From an uncultured Eubacteriales bacterium (lineage in GTDB: Bacteria > Bacillota > Clostridia > Christensenellales > UMGS416), in contig UQLW01000006.1 of NCBI GenBank assembly GCA_900542005.1, forward strand, positions 1-64,000: DNA of 64,000 bases, in the 5' to 3' direction. The position numbers were made by a program, and so were the translations under genes. Positions within the stretch are counted from its first letter, which is position 1; each line of letters opens with the position of its first letter. This document shows positions 60,025 to 64,000 of this stretch, piece by piece. The notes beneath the pieces were generated by a model. It was given only the letters and a program-made list of their open reading frames with translations. It ran no database searches and had not been told where the DNA came from.

Positions 60025-62135
60025 CCGTGCTCCGTCCGCTTGAGGATATCCAGCTGAACCGCCCGGTCCAGCGTGGTGAAATAGGCGCTGAAGCCGGATA
60101 CCCGCACCACCAAGCTCCCATACCGCTCCGGATGCTCCATCGCCTCCATCAGCAGCTCCCGGGATACGGCGTTGATCTGCAGCTCCTGCCCGCCCCGGCC
60201 AAAATACACCCGGACAAGGGCCGCCAGCCGCGCCCGCTTCTCCGCACTCTCAAACATGGCCGGGCTGAACTTCTGATTCACCACGCTCCCGCAGCAAACG
60301 CGGGTATAATCGGGCTTGGAAAGGGAAAGCGCGACAGCCGTGGGGCCCTGGCTATCCTGCCCGTGCATGGGGGAAGCCGCATCGCTGAGCGGCTCGCCGG
60401 CCAGCCGGCCGTCGGGCGTGGCCCCCACCTCCCGTCCGGAGGAGATATTCTGCACGTTGCTGGCCATAGCGGTATAAATCGCGCCGCCGTCGTGGGTGTG
60501 GTAGCCGGCAAAGAGCTGCTCCATGGTGTTGACATACCATACGGCGTATTGATCGGCCGCGTCCAGGTTGTTGCCGTATTTGGGCGCAGCCAAGAGCCGC
60601 TGCCGCAGCGCTTCATGGCTCTGGAAATTCTCGCGCAGCGCCTGGGCCACCTGGCTCAGCGTCGCTTCCCTGCGGCGGTATACGGTCTCCTCTAGCGCCG
60701 CCAAAGAGTCGGCCACTGTGGCGATACCCTCGCACCCCGCTCCATGAACCGAGGGGTATTGCGCGCCGCCGTTGTGGATATCCATGCCCCGCTCGATGCA
60801 GTCCCGGCAGAAGCAGGACAGATAGGCGTCCATATAGTGAATGGGATTCAGCCGTGTATTCTCGTTGGTGAAACGGGCCATATATTCGGCCGCCCCGTAT
60901 TCCAGCTGGGCTTGGTAGGCGGCCAGCAGCTTTTCCATGCTGTCCAGCGCTTCCAGGTCCCCGGTGTCCACACCGATGGGCGCGCCATCCAGCAGGGACC
61001 GTCCCCGGTTCCACACTGCCTCCAGATACAGCGGGGCGTTAAAGCGCCCATCGGACCAGGGGGGCTGGCGGCCCTGCAGGAAATTCTCAATGCAGCCCAC
61101 CATGCAGTAATCCCGGCAATCCTCTATACGGTAGCCATGGCGGGCCAGGGCCGGAATATTGACCTCGTCGTTCATCAGCGCCGGATAGCCCAGTCCGGTG
61201 CCGATCACCCGCAGGCAGGCATCCAGAAAGCGCTCCGGCGTATGGCTATGGATCCGGGCCGACAGGTTGGGCCCGGGGATGTTGCAGCGGCCCACCGCCT
61301 CCAGAACCGCATAGCTCAGCTCGTTGGTAGCATCTGCGCCCTGGCGGGTCACGCCGCCGATACAGATGTTGACCACATCATCCCCGCCCCGCCAGCGGGC
61401 CTCGCCGATTTTGAGGAAGGTACAGGCCAGCAGCTCTACCGCCTGCGCATAGCTGAGCCGCCCGGCGGCCACATCCTGCCGGTACAGCGGATACAGGATC
61501 TGGTCCAGCCGCCCCAGGGCCATGGCGTACCGCCCCTCATGGACAAAGCTCAGATGGGCCAGCCACACCAGCTGCAGCCCCTGGCGAAAGGTGACCGGCC
61601 TGTAGGCGGCCAGGTGCTCAAGATCTGCGCCCATCTCAGCGAACCGCCCGCCCTTCGCCTTGGCCGCCCGGGCATAGCCCAGGATCATGGACTGGAAGGC
61701 CCCAAAGGCCCTACGGGCCGCCTGCAGAAACAGCGTCTTGGCCGGGTCGTCCTTATACCGGGCCAGGCTCGCGTCGATCCGGGCCAGCCGCGCGCCCACG
61801 CCTTCCTGAACCAGGCGGTCATAATCCGGGGCAAAGTGGTCGTAATTGGTGATAAAGCTGCGCGAACCATAGCTCTCTACCAGCTGCCGCGCCCGTTCAT
61901 CTTCCGCCGCCTGGATAGCCTGCCGGTACAGGCCCCGCGTGGATCCGGCGATCAGATCTGCCTCATAGATCCAGGGCTCCGCACCTGTCAGCAACCTTTC
62001 CAGGGCATAGGCCCGGGCCAGGGGCGCGCGCTCCCCCAGGTGCTGGCGGTAGCCGCCCGCCAGCAGCGCATCGCGGCAGCAGCGCGCCTCCGGAGGCCTG
62101 GCGATTTCGCCCCGTAAATGCTCCAGAAAATCCAT
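60021..62135 (-). CDS. Glycyl-radical enzyme of the PFL/dehydratase superfamily
   Basis: 704 residues, a bit shorter than PFL (about 760). The active-site cysteine lies in YCMVGCIENFLQG: the GCxE pattern (Cys then Glu) is that of the diol dehydratase/choline lyase-type branch; PFL itself has Cys-Cys. The glycyl radical site is RVSGFSAYF at the C terminus, where many family members have RVSGYSA. Other family stretches: NDEVNIPALARHGY and GATPDGRLAGEPLSDAASPMHG. The substrate cannot be read. First gene of the leftward operon, controlled by the divergent AraC-type gene. Start at 62135 has GGGGAGGG upstream. Confidence 0.9.
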   Translation of the reverse strand: MDFLEHLRGEIARPPEARCCRDALLAGGYRQHLGERAPLARAYALERLLTGAEPWIYEADLIAGSTRGLYRQAIQAAEDERARQLVESYGSRSFITNYDHFAPDYDRLVQEGVGARLARIDASLARYKDDPAKTLFLQAARRAFGAFQSMILGYARAAKAKGGRFAEMGADLEHLAAYRPVTFRQGLQLVWLAHLSFVHEGRYAMALGRLDQILYPLYRQDVAAGRLSYAQAVELLACTFLKIGEARWRGGDDVVNICIGGVTRQGADATNELSYAVLEAVGRCNIPGPNLSARIHSHTPERFLDACLRVIGTGLGYPALMNDEVNIPALARHGYRIEDCRDYCMVGCIENFLQGRQPPWSDGRFNAPLYLEAVWNRGRSLLDGAPIGVDTGDLEALDSMEKLLAAYQAQLEYGAAEYMARFTNENTRLNPIHYMDAYLSCFCRDCIERGMDIHNGGAQYPSVHGAGCEGIATVADSLAALEETVYRRREATLSQVAQALRENFQSHEALRQRLLAAPKYGNNLDAADQYAVWYVNTMEQLFAGYHTHDGGAIYTAMASNVQNISSGREVGATPDGRLAGEPLSDAASPMHGQDSQGPTAVALSLSKPDYTRVCCGSVVNQKFSPAMFESAEKRARLAALVRVYFGRGGQELQINAVSRELLMEAMEHPERYGSLVVRVSGFSAYFTTLDRAVQLDILKRTEHG

Positions 62136-62188
62136 CGTGTCCCTCCCCGGCGCCCTTCGTGATCCAGGGGGCGCCCGTCTTTAGCTCC

Positions 62189-62265
62189 AGTATAGCGCCT
62201 CCTGCCGCTTTGGGTAGGGATTATCACGAAATGATATGGATTATTCTGCGATAATCGATTATACT
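62189..62265. promoter_or_regulatory. Divergent promoter region with GATTAT repeats
   Basis: Rightward TATACT at 62260-62265 serves the AraC-type gene; leftward TATACT at 62189-62194 serves the glycyl-radical gene and lacks a good -35. Between them GATTAT occurs at 62219, 62239 and 62257 as direct repeats 20 and 18 bases apart, the last inside the perfect palindrome ATAATCGATTAT (62251-62262). Likely AraC-type binding sites. Confidence 0.6.
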
Positions 62266-62303
62266 TAGAGCATCGATATGAATGAGGAGCGCCTAGCCAT
62301 CCC

Positions 62304-63137
62304 ATGTCCGATTACTATTTTACCTTATCCTCCTATCCCACCATCTGGTTCGCCCACCGTTATCAGACGGATCATTACGACTATAGCTTTACCTCGCAGC
62401 GCAATGCGCTGGAGGTTACCTACATCATTGAGGGCGCGGTACACTGGCAGCAGCAGGGCCGCCCCGCCGCTGTGCTGGAGCCGGAAACAATCCTAATCAG
62501 CCCCCGGGAAATCCCCTTTTCAGTCAGCTGTCCCCAGGGCCGCCATATTCATGAAACGGTGGGCATGTTCCTGCCGCTATCGTTGGAGAGCCGCGAAAGG
62601 CCCGACGCGCTGCGCATCCCTCCCTATCTGCCGCCCAGTCCCGACAATGCGCCGGTCATCCGCCTGATCCGGCGGATCATCCAGGCGCACGCCCTGCGCG
62701 GCAGCTATTGGTCGCTGGAATGCGGCGGCCTGGCGCTGGAGCTGATGGCCGCGCTGGCCCGGGCCAGCGGCGAATCCCGGGAGCAGGAGAGCCTTTCCCC
62801 CGGCTATGAGCGCTATGCCCGCCAGGCGCTCCACTACATCGCCCAGCACCTGGACGAGCGGATCACCGTGGCCGATCTGGCCGGCCAACTGAAGATCAGC
62901 CCCGGGCACCTCAGCCACGTATTCAAGCAGGCCACCGGCCAGACGCTCATCACCGCCATTAACCGGATGAAGCTGAACCGCATGCAGGAGCTCATGATTA
63001 CCCGCTCCCTGCCGCTGCGGCAGGCCGCCGCCAGCGTGGGCTGGGATGACGAGAGCTATGCCAGCCGCCTCTTTAAGCAGCATTACGGGCTTAGTCCCAC
63101 CCAATATCTGCATACCTATACGCTCGATATGCCCTAA
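62304..63137 (+). CDS. AraC-family transcriptional regulator
   Basis: 277 residues. The N-terminal half (1-150) is a cupin-like sensor domain (YIIEGAVHWQQQGRPAAVLEPETILISP). The C-terminal 100 residues hold two AraC-type helix-turn-helix motifs (ERITVADLAGQLKISPGHLSHVFKQATG and LPLRQAAASVGWDDESYASRLFKQHYGLSPTQYL). The ATG at 62304 has its AGGAG some 16 bases upstream, longer than usual; no better in-frame start exists. Divergent from the glycyl-radical operon, so probably its activator, and co-directional with the glycosidase. Confidence 0.93.
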   Translation: MSDYYFTLSSYPTIWFAHRYQTDHYDYSFTSQRNALEVTYIIEGAVHWQQQGRPAAVLEPETILISPREIPFSVSCPQGRHIHETVGMFLPLSLESRERPDALRIPPYLPPSPDNAPVIRLIRRIIQAHALRGSYWSLECGGLALELMAALARASGESREQESLSPGYERYARQALHYIAQHLDERITVADLAGQLKISPGHLSHVFKQATGQTLITAINRMKLNRMQELMITRSLPLRQAAASVGWDDESYASRLFKQHYGLSPTQYLHTYTLDMP

Positions 63138-63159
63138 ACGACCAAAGGAGGATACCGCC

Positions 63160-64000
63160 ATGCGCAAATTGCCAACCCGTCAGGTCCATCTGGATTTCCA
63201 CACCTCGGAGGATATTCCCGGTGTGGGCAGCGCCTTTTCCAAGGAGAACTTCCAGGAGGCGCTGCGCCTCGGTAATCTGAATTCCATTACGGTCTTTGCC
63301 AAGGGGCACCATGGCTGGTGCTATTACCCCACGCAGGTGGGGACGCCCCACCCCACCCTGGCCCAAGGCTTTGACCTGACCGGCGCCATGATCGACGCGG
63401 CCCACGAAATCGGCGTAGACTGCCCGGTCTATATCACCGCCGGCTGGTCCGCCCAGGACGCGCGCCGTCACCCCGAATGGGCCATGCGCACCAGGGATGG
63501 CCGCGTGAGCGTAACGAACGTCGACCCGGACGCCGCGCCCGGCGATCCGCGGCCCATCTGTTCCTGGACGGATCTGTGCCTCAACGGGGACGGCCCCTAC
63601 GCTCAGCACATCTATGCGCTGACCCGGGAGGTTTGCGACCGGTATCCCCAGCTCGACGGGCTTTTTTACGACATTGTCTACATCAAGGGCGTCTGCTATT
63701 GCCCCGCCTGCCTGGAGGGGATGCACTGGGCGGGCCTTGACCCGGAAAAAGAGGAGGACGCCCGCGCCTACTATGTCCAGAGCCACATCCTGTTTGCCGA
63801 CCGCTGCCAGGCCATCCTCCGGGAAAAGCATCCGGACGCCACCATCTTTTTCAATTCCGGAGGCGCCGATATCTACCGTCCCGAATATCATCCCTCCCAA
63901 ACCCATTACGAGATGGAGGACCTGCCCACCGCCTGGGGCGGCTACAACAAGATGGTACCCCGTGCCAGCGTCATGCGGCGCTATGGCAAGGACTACCTGG
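63160..64000 (+). CDS. GHL6-like glycosyl hydrolase family protein (partial)
   Basis: At least 280 residues, cut by the window end. The first 280 follow the hypothetical glycosyl hydrolase 6 (GHL6) pattern: RQVHLDFHTSEDIPGVG, NSITVFAKGHHGWCYYPTQVG, GVDCPVYITAGWSAQDARRHPEWA, and LDGLFYDIVYIKGVCYCPACL, which has a possible catalytic Asp and a CxxC. This fold is related to alpha-fucosidase/GH29-like barrels, but the substrate is unknown. AAAGGAGG precedes the ATG 22 bases after the AraC-type stop, so an operon with the regulator is likely. Confidence 0.85.
   Translation, partial: MRKLPTRQVHLDFHTSEDIPGVGSAFSKENFQEALRLGNLNSITVFAKGHHGWCYYPTQVGTPHPTLAQGFDLTGAMIDAAHEIGVDCPVYITAGWSAQDARRHPEWAMRTRDGRVSVTNVDPDAAPGDPRPICSWTDLCLNGDGPYAQHIYALTREVCDRYPQLDGLFYDIVYIKGVCYCPACLEGMHWAGLDPEKEEDARAYYVQSHILFADRCQAILREKHPDATIFFNSGGADIYRPEYHPSQTHYEMEDLPTAWGGYNKMVPRASVMRRYGKDYL

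Overview
The window looks like a chromosomal segment of a high-GC, anaerobic, probably gut-associated member of the Clostridia (Bacillota). The pointers are an rpmH-rnpA-yidD-yidC-khpB cluster with strong AGGAGG-type ribosome binding sites, a yybP-ykoY (Mn) riboswitch, a FeoA-FeoA-FeoB iron operon, a glycyl-radical enzyme with its activase, and Firmicute-type SpaA/SdrD-like surface proteins. Something near Christensenellales or Oscillospirales is possible, but this is inference from gene style and not from a marker gene. Most genes are GC-rich. The first 3.3 kb, the GyrI-like gene near 31.6 kb and the HsdS gene near 56.5 kb are clearly more AT-rich and look acquired.

Layout. 1-3.3 kb: 3' end of an RHS/YD-repeat protein whose variable tail is split by a frameshift, then a string of small AT-rich toxin/immunity-like genes, each closed by nearly the same hairpin terminator. 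3.4-10.4 kb (minus strand): glnA, a GH20-type hexosaminidase, asnA, an NYN-domain protein, a DegT-type aminotransferase and a sugar-1-phosphate transferase. 10.4-13.4 kb: small membrane protein and the rpmH-rnpA-yidD-yidC-khpB operon behind a perfect consensus promoter. 13.4-24.5 kb: mostly housekeeping (CorA, TPR protein, acyltransferase-like protein, Xaa-Pro aminopeptidase, lipoprotein, methyltransferase, TraX-like protein, serine recombinase, YbaK, MATE exporter, sugar acetyltransferase). 24.5-28.2 kb (minus): iron uptake (two FeoA, FeoB with an unusual insert, a Cys-rich FeoB partner, a DtxR-like regulator lacking the usual metal ligands), with two related palindromic operators. 28.3-31.1 kb: Mn riboswitch and P-type cation ATPase.

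33-54 kb is the most distinctive region and the best candidate for an undescribed system. It holds a secreted MucBP-like repeat protein, a ~3,950-residue SpaA/SdrD-type adhesin gene (interrupted by a 2-nt frameshift), a divergent SARP/BTAD-type regulator, a transglutaminase-like lipoprotein, and a compact type IV pilus-like operon (GspF/PilC-like protein, four small single-pass proteins, PilT-type ATPase) without a PilB ATPase, a prepilin peptidase or an obvious major pilin. The octamer TGTGATTG occurs five times in the two intergenic regions that control the surface-protein genes, including at the -35 position of the giant gene, which suggests that the BTAD regulator ties surface proteins and pilus-like operon into one regulon.

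54-64 kb: phosphate transporter with its PhoU-like partner, an orphan HsdS specificity subunit, and a glycyl-radical enzyme operon. That operon has a gene in which a zinc alcohol dehydrogenase is fused in frame to an AAC(3)-type acetyltransferase domain. A divergent AraC-type regulator is followed by a GHL6-type glycosidase that runs off the window end. No rRNA, tRNA or CRISPR array was recognised.
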